Below, piece by piece: positions 43,900 to 55,600 of a DNA stretch of 64,000 nucleotides (its first letter is position 1; every line of letters starts with the position of its first letter). Origin of the DNA: Undaria pinnatifida (lineage: Eukaryota > Sar > Phaeophyceae > Laminariales > Alariaceae). A program made the translations under genes and the position numbers. The notes beneath the pieces were generated by a model. That model did not search any database. It had not been told where the DNA came from and was given only the letters and a program-made list of their open reading frames with translations. The stretch spans positions 1,825,001 to 1,889,000 of the forward strand of contig JABAKD010000025.1 in assembly GCA_012845835.1 (NCBI GenBank), given 5' to 3'.

Positions 43900-44290
43900 C
43901 TACAATAGAGGTATCAAGGTATACCTCTTTTTGGCGAAAATGGTTTCTGAATGACGGGGCTTATTTTCAAGAAATATTTTTGACTCGTGCAACGATGGAG
44001 GTATCAAGGTATACCTTTTTTTGGCGAAAGTGGTTTCTGAATGACAGAACTCCTAAACCTATAATCGTCGGGAAAAAAAATAAACAACAGGCCATATTTT
44101 TTTGGATGGTTTTCGTGGTATACCTGGGGCCCTGTGATTTTTCATCCGCGATAAAGCAGGTTTTACTTTTCTCCCAAAATCAAGTTTTGGGCTGAGATGG
44201 ACGTGTCTTGAGCTCCGAAAGTAATTAACCTCAGAACAATCGTGGTGCACTTCTATCGCAGCACGCGTCTATTGCAAAGGCGAGAACGGC
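43900..44290 (+). repeat. Dispersed repeat family copy (TGAATGACGGGGC)
   Basis: Same family as 34720-35000, but the first part (TACAATAGAGGTATCAAGGT to TTTCTGAATGAC) is tandemly doubled (43909 and 43992). Confidence 0.75.
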
Positions 44291-45039
44291 ATTGTGACCA
44301 TATTACAGTGCGTTCACCCCTTTCCAACTGGAAACCCATTTTTTGGGACAAAATTACTTGGATTTAGTATAGGGAGGGGTTTGGGGGCTCTACAAGGAAA
44401 CCCGTCATTCAGAAATCAAGAATAGCTGTGAAGAAGTGTCCCCTCCATCGTCGCACGCCTCCACGATATCGGCCAGTTCCTGAGCGGAGGAAAGGAAAAC
44501 CGCCTGTCAGGAGCGTGATCGCCGAAAACTGCTACCATACCGCTGCCGCAGCAAATCACGCTTATGGCAAAGGTTGGTCGTCGTGTGTGCGTTATTAGAG
44601 ATACACCATGACCACTGAACTGTATATACAGTCGGCGCTGACCGCAAAGCTCAGTGGTGTATGGTGCATCGTCCAGTACGCGTTTTTTGTGGAACCGTGC
44701 GAACTCTGATCCGTCGCGACCCGAAAAAATACCGGCGGGACCCGAAAAAATACCGGCGGTGCTTTACTAACTGCTGTCTGTCTGCGTGTGCCGTTTTGTT
44801 CTCTGTATACGGCCGTACGCGTATATAGCTGCTGCTGTCGCTGGTTTTCCGGTATATCCGATAGTCGTAAGTCCAGAGTTGTATGTATACGAAGTATGCG
44901 TTTCACCACTACTCGAATGAAAAGAAATCCAACGTCAGCCGCCCACGTTAACTCGATGTTTTTTGGGCGCAAGTTGTTTTTCAGCCGACTGAACCGCTTG
45001 GCATCGATAGCAAAGAATGCATGGACTTGAGCCATCAAA

Positions 45040-45310
45040 CGTTATAGAGGTAGCACTTATTGGTCATTTTTATTTTTATTTTTTTCATGACGGACCTTCT
45101 TGACCCATAGCCGTCGGAAAAAATGTAACCGTCGCGTCGCGAAACGACTGCTTTGCATGCCCGGGCCACGGCTTTTCTTGATCCGATTGCACTGCTTCTA
45201 GTTTTCTCGTAAATCGGTTTTTTTGGGTAAGCTGTAAAGTTCGTCAAGGCAACATGCTTGCAGGGGAAAAGAAGCTGCTGGATCGTCGCCGTGGCATGTT
45301 TCCATGCGCG
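45040..45310 (+). repeat. Dispersed repeat family copy, more diverged
   Basis: GTTATAGAGGTAGCA, CATGACGGACCTTCTTGACC, GCCGTCGGAAAAAATG and CATGCCCGGGCCACGG keep the order of the family at 34720-35000. Confidence 0.6.
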
Positions 45311-45354
45311 GTTTTTCATCTCAGTTGAATGCCAGTTGAACTCTACTGCACCTA

Positions 45355-46215
45355 TTGATGTTGTGATTGGTGGCATCCCATACGTTGATCGACCGTTTCA
45401 ACGTTGCTGGTTGATGGGTTTCCCCTGACTGGGCGGGCGTTATTACGTTTTCCGTTGATGGGTGCCCGTTGATTGATTGGTCGTTACAACGTCGTTGTGT
45501 GGCGGTTTCACATTGATGGGTCGATCGTTTCAGCATTGTTGGTCGATGGGTTTCCACTGACTGGACGGGCGTTATAAGGTTATCCGTTGATGGGTTCCCA
45601 TTGATTGGTCGGTCGTTACAGCGTTGTGATTGGTTGATGGTTTCCCATTGTTTGATTGGTTGTTACGACGCTGGTGGTTGATGGGTTCGCGTAGATTGGA
45701 CGACCGTTTCAATGCTATGCTATATGGGTTGATTGCTCGGTCGTTACAACGTTGTGATTGGTTGGTGGGTTCCCATGGATTGGTCGGTGGTTTCAACGTT
45801 GTGATTGGCTGGTGGGTTCCCATTGATCTATTGATCGGTCGTTACAACGTCGGCGGTTGATGGGTTCCTTTTGATTGAACGATCGTTTCAACGTTAATTT
45901 CCATTGGCTGATTGCTCGGGAGTTATACCGTTCTCCGTTGATGGGTTGTCACTGGCTGATTTGTCGGTCGTTACAATGCTGTTGGTTGATTGGTTCCCAT
46001 CGGTTAAATCGGTCGCTACAGCGTTGTGATTGGTTGGTGATTGATCGATCGCTACAACGCTGTTATTTTCTGGGTTCCCGTTGGTTAATCGGCCGCTGCA
46101 ACGTTGTGATTGGTTGGTGATTGGTGGGCGGTTGCAACGTTATTATTGGTGGGTGGGTGGGTGGGTGCGTGGGTGGGTTCCCATTGATTGGTCACTCGTT
46201 ACAACGTTGGGAGGC
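45355..46215. repeat. Minisatellite of GTTACAACGTTGTGATTGGT units
   Basis: GGTCGGTCGTTACAACG, TTGATGGGTTCCCATTGATT and similar phrases recur with an irregular 55-75-bp step over about 860 bp. The final part at 46150 is a GGGT run. The open frames in it are a by-product of the periodicity. Confidence 0.85.
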
Positions 46216-46351
46216 TTCAGTTGATTAAGATGAAATACCAAATATATTTAGATTTTTGACGTGGTCCATACATAATTCATGAACTTTTCCAAATCACGCG
46301 TCGAAGCCGCGCTCGGGTCGGAGCGTTAGAGCTTGCGTTGGGGTTACGGTC

Positions 46352-46376
46352 AGGATTAGGGTTAGGGTTAGATAGA
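46352..46376 (+). repeat. Short interstitial telomere-like TTAGGG repeat
   Basis: AGGATTAGGGTTAGGGTTAG contains two perfect TTAGGG units and one near-perfect unit. Confidence 0.6.
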
Positions 46377-46639
46377 GTCGACCCCCTCACGCGATTTAAA
46401 AAAAAAAATAAGACAAAAACACAAAAAGCAGCCCAGAAACATCAATAAAGCGAAGTGTATTGGTAGTTTATCTGGTATGAATCTGGGGGTCGAATACCGG
46501 AAAATACGCCCTACTCTAATTTGACGGGCTTTTCAGCGTTGTTTTTCAGTGAGTTCCCCGTGGATTGATTAGCCCGGCGTACGATAGGACGACGGCTATC
46601 TGTTATCTTCTCGGGGTTAACCTAACGTGCGTGCCGATC

Positions 46640-46870
46640 GTAAAGGCACCAAGTATGATCACTCTCACCGAAATGATATTCTCGTTTTTTCTGCAACATT
46701 TTGTTTTTGTACACCTACAGTAAGGCCATGGAGAGGTCCGTTTGTAGGGTCGCACTTCCAGTTTGCTCGAAATCGGTTTTTGGGCGGGGAATGAGGCTCC
46801 TAAGCTCAAGAACCTTGAAGGCAAAACACAATGATTGTTGCCCCTCATTCGTAGCATGCGTTCGTTACGG
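46640..46870 (+). repeat. Dispersed repeat family copy, decayed
   Basis: TTTGTAGGGTCGCACTTCCA, AATCGGTTTTTGGGCGGGGA and AGGCTCCTAAGCTCAAGAAC followed by GTAGCATGCGTTCG parallel the second half of the family at 34720-35000. Confidence 0.55.
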
Positions 46871-48349
46871 TGGTATTTTGGCGTCGTCGGTCACATTTCT
46901 ACGAACTCCCACACTGAAACTAGTATATATTTGTTCTCGGAGGAGTTATGCCAGGGTAGGGGCGCGCAGCAAATTCTAAGAATTTTCTGAGCTCCTGCCA
47001 TGAGGAGCACGAGGAGCTCAACATCGACATCATCATCACCCGTAACATGACTTCGAGGCACTCACTCGTTTGCGCGATCCGACCAACACGTCTACGCGCT
47101 AGTCCTAGAAACAACTCGTAAAAGACCAGACTAACCAAGACTACCCAAGACGACCCAAGACTAATCACTATAGTAGTTCCTCATTCGAGGAGCTCAAAAA
47201 ACAAAAATGCAACTCCCCTTACGGTGGGATGTCTCCGTAGACCACCGCCCGTCACGTCGGTCACACCCGTCACGGACGTAGACTGCCGTCGGCTGGCATG
47301 ATTTGCTTTGTTGCGGTCCCTTTCGTCGTTTTATTTTTCGCAGCCGTGCTTTTGTTCTGCGCAGTCATATTTCATGTGTCACTCGTTGTGGTGTATGGTT
47401 GACTGTGCTCGTTGTGGTCTATGGTTGATTCCGGGTTAACAAAAAGTAGTCGGCGTTACCATGCCGTTACGGTCAGACATCAGACAGGAATGGCAAGCGT
47501 GCGGTTGCCGTCTGTCACGCGTAAAGCCCCAGAGATGTCCCCGAACCGGCACACCTTCCGTATGTTTAGAGTCGATACGGCTCTAAAAAATCCTAGATTT
47601 CTAAAAAATCCTTGATTTCCTACGTTCAATCTTCCACACAAGCTTGGAAACCAGAAAACAGGCGAGCTTTGCGGAGGGTGATCCTATGATTCTTGCTCGT
47701 GCAATATGTGCGATCGAAACGCTGTAATCTGCTGCTGGGAGAGGGGCCGCTGTTTACCGTTTGGAATCGTCGTCGGGTGGATCGCCGAACAATCAACGAT
47801 CCGTAGGCTAAGATGTGATTTGTCCCCGCGGAACAGCGGAACTTGTTTTCTCCCCCTATCCGGCAGTGCGCCGTCAGGCTCATGCAGCAGCAGCGGGGGC
47901 ACTGGCCGGCCCTGTACTCGTATACCTAAGGGTTTTCGAAAGCCGTTTTTTCGATTTGGGAGGAAACAGTGCAGCACGCAACACGGTAGTTGCTCTCGTG
48001 CTGTCGAGTGACGCTGCTCGGCCAAGCTGACCAAGGCTACGGTGGGAGGTGGGGGGTGTACTCAGTTTGTGCATGGCCGTAGTCGTATGACCATAGACCC
48101 TCGCATCCCTACTATGCCGGGACGGAGCACGTCGGGTTTTCACCAACCAGGCAGACATCGCGTGTACCAAGCGCGAAGCGGCGTGAAGTGTTCGGCGAGT
48201 CGCGCGTGAAGTGTTCGGCGAGTCGCGCATGAAGGGTGAACTGCGTCCTTCCAGTACCCGCTCGTAAGACGGACTTCGACACCTTGTGCCTACTTTCTTT
48301 CTTATGGATATGGCAGCGCCAATGAGTAGTTACTTTGTTTTAGTCGAAT

Positions 48350-48470
48350 GACCATAGACCCTCGCATCCCTACTATGCCGTACTATGCCGTACTATGCCG
48401 TACCATACCGTATTATACCGTACTGTACCCTACTGTACCCTACTATACCCGAGTATTCATACTATTGATA
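48350..48470 (+). repeat. 10-bp minisatellite TACTATGCCG
   Basis: TACTATGCCG, TACCATACCG, TATTATACCG, TACTGTACCC and TACTATACCC follow each other with a 10-bp step. A copy of the CCGGGACGGAGCACGTCGGG dispersed repeat lies just upstream (about 48050-48170). Confidence 0.85.
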
Positions 48471-50229
48471 TGCCGGGACATAGGTCACAGCAGGGGGGTG
48501 AGTTTTTTTTTTATTTTTTTTTTACAGGGGCTCGGGGTGACTCGTGCCTTTTTCCCTTTTCCGTTCTTGAATATTTCGTGATTTTTAACATTAATAGCTA
48601 ATGCGCTATGAAGCCGCAATGGAATGGTACGCTACGTTGCGCCAACACAATTGCCCGAAAGCTTTCTGTTCGTCGTGCACGGAGCCACGCGTGCGACGGG
48701 CTCCAACCCGGCTGTGACGTGGGGGCATGTGGCCCTGGTCAGCTTATTGCCAGGCGCCGAGATGTGTCCGCCGTCAGCACGCTTGGAAACACCCTCCGCG
48801 TCCGGTGATCGCGTGTTACACAGGGCTGTGGCGGGCCGACGATGCAGTTTGAGCCAGTTCCACTCTTTTGCGCGAATCTTATGTACTACTTGGCGACCAC
48901 CATTGTTGTTTTTGGCGCACGCCTCTCCCGGGAACGGGGATACAGCAACAAACAGCACTAGCGGGCGAGAGCCACCCTCCAGAGCCAGGGATGATGCCTA
49001 CTTCGTGGTAACGGAAATTTACCGGTAGTCAGTAGAGCTCGAGAAAAAATGTTTTGGAGGAGGAAAATTGACATGTCCCCGACCCCCCCCCCCTACACAC
49101 ACGCACCAAAAACGCCTCCAACTATACTGGAACCCCCTGGATTGTTTTGCTCAAAAACATTACCAAGCGGTGGTTATCGTGTATGTCGATGAACAGCACA
49201 ACCTGGGATTCGACTGTTGAGTGAAGCCCGGGCCTTAGATTAACCCAACGTTCGCAATCCACGCAGTCAGCGCTGACATGCTACAGCTCAGCGGATATGG
49301 CGCATCGCTAGCACATGTATAGCCCTTCTCCACGTTAGCTTAGTTTCATGACCGTGATCCCTTAAATATATGTTTTTTAACCTTTTCGAGACCTTGTATT
49401 GTATGGGCGGGCGGGGGCGGGCGGAGGGCGGGGGGGGGCGGGAACTCCGCACAGCGTTCTGCGCGTTGAACTAAGTGCGAAGCAGTTACACGCTGTCCGC
49501 CCTTTTGGTGGTCATGTGGCTGTTGTTCGATGGTTTTTTTCCCAGTGACTTTTAGTCCTGGGTTCTGTCGTAATGTTTCCCAACAATCCCCAAATCCCCT
49601 GCCTTCCAACTCTATTTTCAGGTATAATTCCATCGTTTTTTGGCCACCCCTACCCCTACCCACTCTGACTTTGTTGCCAATCGCTCATCAAGCCGATACT
49701 TGATCTGACTGATAAGAATCGGCGATATGCGCCCAGCCGGATTTGTTTATTTCTGTTCCCGATCGCTCACGAGTTTGGTCTTTCGCGTGCCTTCCTTCAT
49801 GGGGCTCTGTCGCGCCGACCGTAGCCAGTCTTGTCGGGAAAACCGTTCCCCTACATGTCGCAACGTATCACCCGCCTGTCCATTTTTATATTTCCCTGCC
49901 ACGCCGCAAGGGGGGTGGCGCCCCAGCCACAACCGGCGGGACCCCCCCCCCCCTTGTTCCAAGGACCCCACCCCCCTCCCCCTTCTACATACGGGGGGAC
50001 TCCCCCTCCATGCCTGGGGGGGCGGGGGCGAATAGTACAGCCTCTAGACCTCTTTTCTCAAGGCCCAAAAATCCATAACGCATGGAAGGGGGAGGACTCC
50101 CGGGGGAAAGTCCCCCTTTTTGCCACAAGGGCGGGGGAGAGCGAGTAGCCCACTGTCCGGACACCTATTCCCCATGCCGAGAAAGCCACAGCATAACCTT
50201 AGCGTTCAGAGTTCGAGGGGTTGTGAACA

Positions 50230-50640
50230 GCTCCCGAGAGCCGGACGACCGTGTAAACCACCCTTGTTTGTTTGTTTGTTTGTTCGTTTGTTTCCTTGGT
50301 CCCATTTGCTATCCTCGCACTACTCTCCTCGCCCTCCCTCCCAGTAGTAGCTCAGATCCGGGGTCGCATAGCGGGCCCTCCTCCCCCCTCCCCACTACGG
50401 CACGTGCCTTCATTTTTATCGCGAGAGTATTGCAGCTTTTTCTTCCCTCGTCGACTCGCGTCGAATTGTACCTACCCACGCTGCTAGGCGTTCTCAGCAG
50501 TTGATCCTTTGTTCTTTTTGCATGTTTGCAAATACAGCCAAAATCTCACCACGGTGGGAATCAAACCCAAGGACCAACGCTAGTAGTAGTATTCGAGGGT
50601 AACCACTAGACCACCGGGGTGACCGGCTCTATCCTGTGAG
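50230..50640 (-). mobile_element. tRNA-headed SINE, copy 1
   Basis: On the minus strand it starts CCGGTGGTCTAGTGGTTACC, which matches a polymerase III A box as found in tRNA genes, and has GGGTTTGATTCCC, a B box, about 45 bp on. The body (GATCAACTGCTGAGAACGCC, then AATTCGACGCGAGTCGACGA) matches 60143-60335. The tail runs through a (TTTG)n stretch at 50265-50290. Confidence 0.75.
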
Positions 50641-51310
50641 GGCATGGCCAGCCACAACGTGCGTCCGACGTCCGGCATTCGCCGGACCTTGGCTTACCGT
50701 TCCATTGCCCCAAGCACGCCCTCGTTGCTAATTTCTGCATCCACAACAAACGTCTTTCCGCCGCGCATTTGTTTGTATGAGCACGTTTCCTTCGGCCTCC
50801 TCTCGTTTCGTAGCTCAGCGTCCGGAGGTCAAATAGCAGGGCCCCACACCTCCTCCACCGTGGTGCACGCTTTCTTTTGTTTGGCGTGAAGAGGGCTTGG
50901 CATTGCCTTACCTGGTCGGCTTGCGTCGAATTGCACGTACACACGCTATAATAGTCGCTTTTCCCGAGGAGGGGTGAGGGCGGGATCGAACTCGCGAAAT
51001 CAAGTGTGTAAAGAGATCCACTGTTAACCGGATGGGATTTCACGCGAAGAAAGAAAGCGTCGCAGCTGCCTTGCAGGCGAGCTCTCTCACGCTACGACCG
51101 TGTTCGAATTGAGGCTCTGGTTACCTGGAAAGACGAACCAACGAAAAAAACTTGAATCAAACGCTTGTAAAGAAATGCACGTGTGTTCCCCCCCCCCCCC
51201 GTTCTTGTTTTATTATTCATCCTGCTAACAGTGAACCTGAGCAACAATAAGTGGCTACCTGGTACGAGTTTTACCACTAGACCACCGGGTACCCCGACCC
51301 ATACAAGCTA
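50640..51310 (-). mobile_element. Further SINE-like sequence, copy 2 and head of copy 3
   Basis: The body motifs GTCGGCTTGCGTCGAATTGC and CACACGCTATAATAGTCGC at 50918-50960 repeat those of copy 1. At 51262-51300 the inverse of CCCGGTGGTCTAGTGGTAAA gives another tRNA-like head. The part at 51005-51110 contains GAGTTCGATCCCGCC on the minus strand and may be a different tRNA-like piece. Confidence 0.5.
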
Positions 51311-51604
51311 TTTTATTACCGAGACAGGATGTGCTCCTCTCAACGGTTGTTCCGTTTCATGGTCCTGGTCTTTATGCGGCGTAGCGCAACCCAGCATACT
51401 GATTGCTGACGCAGTCCGTATAAATATGTACTGATTGAAGCTTCCAGCGCCCAGCCCTGTTGTGCGTGTTTTGTGCTTTTATTGAGAAACGATAAGTTCG
51501 TTATCGAAGGAATGTTGTGCATGTTTCGTGTTTTTATTCGGAAACGAGAATTTTTTTATCGAAGGATTTTTTTTGGCCTTGTCGTGCCAATTTTTGTTTC
51601 AGTT

Positions 51605-51888
51605 CTTAACCCACCACTACTACTACCACTACTACTACCACTACTACTACTACTGCTATTTTTTTTTTTTTTTTTTTTTCTGTTATCCTCCGGCGGATGG
51701 GAAAAAATAAAGCTTTAGCTCACCTCACTTCCATGTATTTTCATACGCGTCGTGTGTCGATTTAACTCAGTTGCTTTCGCAGCCCAACGCTAGCTGGCGC
51801 ACCCTTCGGGTCCCATTGTAGGTATAGCGTAAGCTGTCCCTATCAGTGGTCTTCGTACTACTACCACTACTACTACACTACTACTACT

Positions 51889-51932
<44 letters not shown>

Positions 51933-52035
51933 GTACTACTACTACTGTACTACGACTACTACTACTACTACTACTGTACTACTACTGTACTACTACTACT
52001 ACTACTACTGTACTACTGTACTACTGCTGTAGATG
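51605..52035. repeat. TAC/ACT trinucleotide microsatellites
   Basis: Two tracts, 51608-51655 and 51856-52030, of CTACTACTAC with occasional CCA and TGT interruptions. They flank a sequence (51675-51830) similar to 40795-40935. Open frames of poly-Tyr, Thr or Leu type are artefacts. Confidence 0.9.
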
Positions 52036-52129
52036 ATAAACCAGACCTATCTTGGCAGAAGCAACAATAATAGAGTCACGTTTTTGCTTTCTTTTGCCGG
52101 CCCTTTGACTTACCCAGCACCCCCCCCCC

Positions 52130-52425
52130 CCCCCGCTCTCCCCCCTCGTCGAATACGTTTCCTGAAATAAAAAAAAACGCAAACGCCCCCTCCTCCCCCC
52201 CCCCCCCCCCTCCCCGAACGCGCTTCCACAACTATAACCAAACCGACCCCCCTCCCCCCCCCCCCCCCAAACACGCTTCACTCACGAAAACTGCCCCTCC
52301 TCGTCAGACTTACCTCTTCGGAGGGTGCACGAGATAACCACTGACAACGCAAACGCCCCCCCCCCCCTCCCCTCCCCTCCCCCCCTTGTCTAAACCGCTT
52401 CCATAACATGAAAAAACGCCCTCGT
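52130..52425 (+). repeat. Units upstream of kelch exon 2, including a copy of its 5' edge
   Basis: Three to four irregular units made of AACGCAAACGCCCCC, long C-runs and CGCTTCCA/CGCTTCAC. The unit ending at 52331 contains CGTCAG|ACTTACCTCTTCGGAGGGTG, which matches the real exon start GGTCAG|GCTTACCTCTTCGGAGGGTG with one base different in the 20 exon bases. The acceptor AG is intact in the copy, 124 bp upstream of the real one. Confidence 0.88.
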
Positions 52426-52431
52426 GGTCAG

Positions 52432-53010
52432 GCTTACCTCTTCGGAGGGTGCGGGGGAGACGAGGAACTGATAACATGTCTGAACGACATGTACGTCTTC
52501 GACCTACAGCTGCACCGCTGGGAGCGGGCAATTCCAAAAGGCGACCCCATACATGCGCGAGCATCATTCGGGATGTGCCAGGGACCGACGCCGAGCACGG
52601 TCATCGTAGCGGGGGGGACAGGGGTCGAGATGGATAGCTTACGCGCGGACGTGGTCGAGTACAACACGCGAACGCGGACCTGGGCCAGCGTGCTCACGGA
52701 CTCAGAGGAGACGCCGTGCAAGTTTTACGGGCAGAGCGTGTGCACGTACGGAGATAACCTGCTCCTATTTGGCGGCTCTACGGGCTTGCACTACTCGAAT
52801 GACTTGTTCGAGTACAACGTGTGCAGCAACCGCTGGAGAAAGCTTGTGACCACGGGAAGGAGACCATCTCCGCGGTACAAGCACCAGGCGGTAGCGGTAG
52901 GCGACAAGATGTACGTGATCGGGGGGGGTTGCTTCAAGCCAGAGCAGAGCAGCATCGACCTCTACTGCCTGGATCTTAAGACTCTCATCTGGGAGGAAAC
53001 GGAGATGACG
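52432..53010 (+). CDS. Kelch-repeat protein, exon 2
   Basis: 193 codons, phase 0 at both ends, acceptor GGTCAG|GCT and donor GACG|GTGGGT. It spans most of four kelch blades with the G-G doublet and later Tyr/Trp. Blade 1 has AYLFGGCGGDE, MYVFDLQLHRWE; blade 2 TVIVAGGTGVE, VVEYNTRTRTWA; blade 3 LLLFGGSTGL, LFEYNVCSNRWRKL; blade 4 PSPRYKHQAVAVGDKMYVIG, DLKTLIWEE. Kelch propellers are protein-interaction scaffolds; no partner domain is seen in the window. The exon could also start further upstream at ATG 52408, but the acceptor reading makes a continuous blade with exon 1. Confidence 0.93.
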
Positions 53011-53394
53011 GTGGGTGATACATAGGGACAGAGCTAGGGGTAGGCAGGTACGGGCACGGGAAGGGCGGGTGGGGGAAGAGGTAGCGGTAAGAGAAGGGTG
53101 AACACATCTGACAGATGACGATATATATATCACATAGATCAAATATATCATATAGATCATATAGCCCCCATGTCTGTCGCCCTAACGTGTTGTGCATGAT
53201 CTGTGTAGAATGTATCCAACCCCGGAAACCTGTGCTTAGATCGTTCGGATCATTCTGCTCTCAGCCGGCAACATGATCCATATACACGCCATGCAGATAA
53301 TATATTAGACCGGGGATCTGTGTGCCCTGGAAGACAGACCATTAATAATTAATAGGGATCTGACCCGCCCGATGAATGGATGGATGGGTAGGGA

Positions 53395-53765
53395 TGGGGC
53401 TAGGGGTAGGGGTAAGGGCAAGGGTATGGCCTCGACCTGAAGACGCTCATGGGGAAGGAAATGGACACGACGGTGGGTGGCAGGGGTAGGGAAAATGATA
53501 AGGGTAGGGGTAGGCGTGGGGGTACGTATAGGAACGGGGGTATGTTTAGGCGTGGGGGTACGTATAGGGTTGGGGGTACGTATATGGGTGGGGGTGCGTA
53601 TATGAGTGGGGGCACGTATATGAGTGAGGGTACGTATATGAATGGGGGTAGGTATAGGAGTGGGGGTAGGTATAGGAGTAGGGGTAGGTACATAGGGGTG
53701 GGGCGTAGGTGTAGGGGTGGGGCGTAGGTAAGGAGTGGGGCGTAGGTACAGGAATGAGGGGTAGG
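53395..53765 (+). repeat. Purine/T-rich minisatellite GGGGGTACGTATAGG
   Basis: Units of 18 bp or so such as GGGGGTACGTATATGGGT and GGGGGTAGGTATAGGAGT continue the sequence that follows the exon-edge copy. The same AGGGGTAGG flavour is already present right after the real donor (53027-53100). Confidence 0.8.
53425..53480 (+). repeat. Decayed copy of the 3' edge of kelch exon 2
   Basis: GCCTCGACCTGAAGACGCTC, then GGAAATGGACACGACG|GTGGGTGG, matches the exon end GCCTGGATCTTAAGACTCTC, then GGAAACGGAGATGACG|GTGGGTGA, at about 80 percent by eye. The donor is intact in the copy, 460 bp downstream of the real donor. Confidence 0.88.
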
Positions 53766-53897
53766 GATAGAGTTATGAATAGGGGACCGAGATAGGGTGG
53801 GTGCCTTCCAAGTGTAATTTTGCCCAACCAAGTGCTGAAATCTCCTTCTCTCTCCTCTTCAATGCGTGTGTCTGCCTTTGGCGTCAACGAGAATGTT

Positions 53898-54090
53898 CAG
53901 GGTTTTCCACGGGTTGGATCATGGCTAGTGGGTCGGATCGGGCCAGGGTGAGACGCGGTTCGACCCGTGATATGTGAAAATCCTCCTGGCCCGACCCGGC
54001 CCCGACTGTTGAGATTTCGAACACCTCTTGACCTGTCCCGGCTCGACCCGTGACTTTCAAAAACACCTCCTGACCCGTGGAATGCCCCTG
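53898..54090. mobile_element. hAT-like MITE with GGGTCGGGTC core, copy C
   Basis: Begins CAGGGTTTTCCACGGGTTGG and ends GACCCGTGGAATGCCCCTG. The flanks AGAATGTT and AGAATTTC agree at six of eight positions. The interior has the same spacers (GAAAATCCTCCTGGCCCGAC) as copies A and B. Confidence 0.7.
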
Positions 54091-55257
54091 AGAATTTCCC
54101 CTCCTACTATCTGTTTTGTTGTTGCTTTTTTGTCAGTATCAGGTATACCTGGTCGTCGTTTGGAGGCATGACGTCCTAAAAAGTGCGGCCGGTACTCGCA
54201 CACACTGTTATATCATAGAACGTAAGCAACTAGCCTGCTCTCCCCACAACAGCGGCTACTGCTGGATTTTCATGCGGAAAGCGTCGAACACTTACGTCCA
54301 AACCAAACACAGCTGTGGGTACCCCGACTTAACGCCTTCACATATAGAAACCCTTATTTATTGGAGATAGTGTAGGGAGGGGTTTTGGGGCTCTAAAGGG
54401 GTCAAGAGCACCACCCCGTGACAACCCGAAACAGGCACTCGTAGCTGCGCATTGCTGTTTTCGTGTGGCGGAGGCATGCCGATTTTTGGCCCCTTTTCAG
54501 GTCCAAAATGCTCTGATCGTGGACGCTCTTAGCCCCCGTAGACCTCCGAAACCCCTCCCTACACTAATTCCAAGTGATTTGTAACCGAAAACGAGTTTTC
54601 AGTGGTGGAGGTCAAATCGGGGTGCCCGCTGACTGCAGTGTGCTGGGACCATTCCTCTCTCCCTCTCTCTCTCTCCTCTCCTAGTGCTGTCGAATTTTTG
54701 CAAATTAAGGCGCAACATATATGACAGACCTTGATAGGGGATAAAAAATAGGACAGGACCCCTCCCATTATGAAGAAACTCACCCACATAGTATATTACA
54801 AGTACCAACAACGCAGCTTGCAAAGATGAGTATTGACCCGAAATTCGTCGAACTCACGGCTGACGTCCTTGAAATATTTTTCATATTATATCGCGTTGCG
54901 ACCAGCCCGTCGGGCATTGGTTCTGTTAGAGCCCCGATATAAGGCTATGACGTGACGGATCCCTGATAATATCGTTTATGTGTATTGGTTTTAGTGTGGA
55001 AAATGTCGGTCGTACATATATATGGTACGCCCGTGACCGGCGACGCTCGTTTAACGGTGGCCGGCGGCCATTCGGCATGCTTTGATTGGATTCACAATCT
55101 CGCCGCATTTTGTACATCGACCAACATCATTTTTCTTTTTTTGTTGGAACGCATCGAACAGCCCACGATCTACCACAGTAGACCACCCAGATCGTAATAG
55201 ATGATGATCTTGTATGTTGTTCAAGAGCCGTGATGCACAGATCCCTATATGGTTGTT

Positions 55258-55600
55258 GTTGTTCTCACATTAACTCGCATAATCAAGTCCGTGGTCACAG
55301 GACAGGCTTCAGTCACTCTGGAGCTGAGGAATACCCCGGGGAAAAACACACATAACCCAAGGTGATACACGCATATATCACAGCTGACGCAATTCATGCC
55401 TCCACCAGAAACATATAAAAATGAAATCGGGAGTCAGCCTACGATGTGCCAGGTCCATACTGGTGCATACGTCTCACTACTCGCGCCTGAAAAAACCGAC
55501 TATACCGCTGGCCACCCAAGGAAGAGCACCACGTATATATTGCACGTAGTACCTATCACTACGCATACGCACGACAGACGCAAATCAATCGGAAAAAAAG
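55258..55600 (+). repeat. Dispersed repeat, partner of 41040-41400
   Basis: Same order and spacing of blocks as the copy at 41040. It is followed by a purine-rich AAGGAAAGGAAAG tract (55600-55750) that the other copy has only in short form. Confidence 0.8.

Larger units (their letters stand above)
39964..52431 (+). other. Intron 1 of the kelch gene (12.5 kb)
   Basis: A repeat-filled interval: dispersed repeats (40795-41460, 43900-44290, 45040-45310, 46640-46870), minisatellites (41526-41755, 45355-46215), the palindromic element 43090-43400, telomere-like repeats at 46362, two SINEs near 50.3-51.3 kb and the TAC microsatellite. I saw no further kelch exon. Unassigned stretches include 40020-40790, 42070-43080, 44430-45030 and 46880-48300. 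Confidence 0.6.

Noticed and set aside
48624..49028. 134-aa plus-strand open frame as a missing kelch exon
   Set aside because: It contains no kelch-like GG or closing Trp pattern, and exon 1 already joins exon 2 in phase.
51846..52070. Poly-Thr/Tyr/Leu open frames
   Set aside because: Produced by the TAC/ACT trinucleotide microsatellite.
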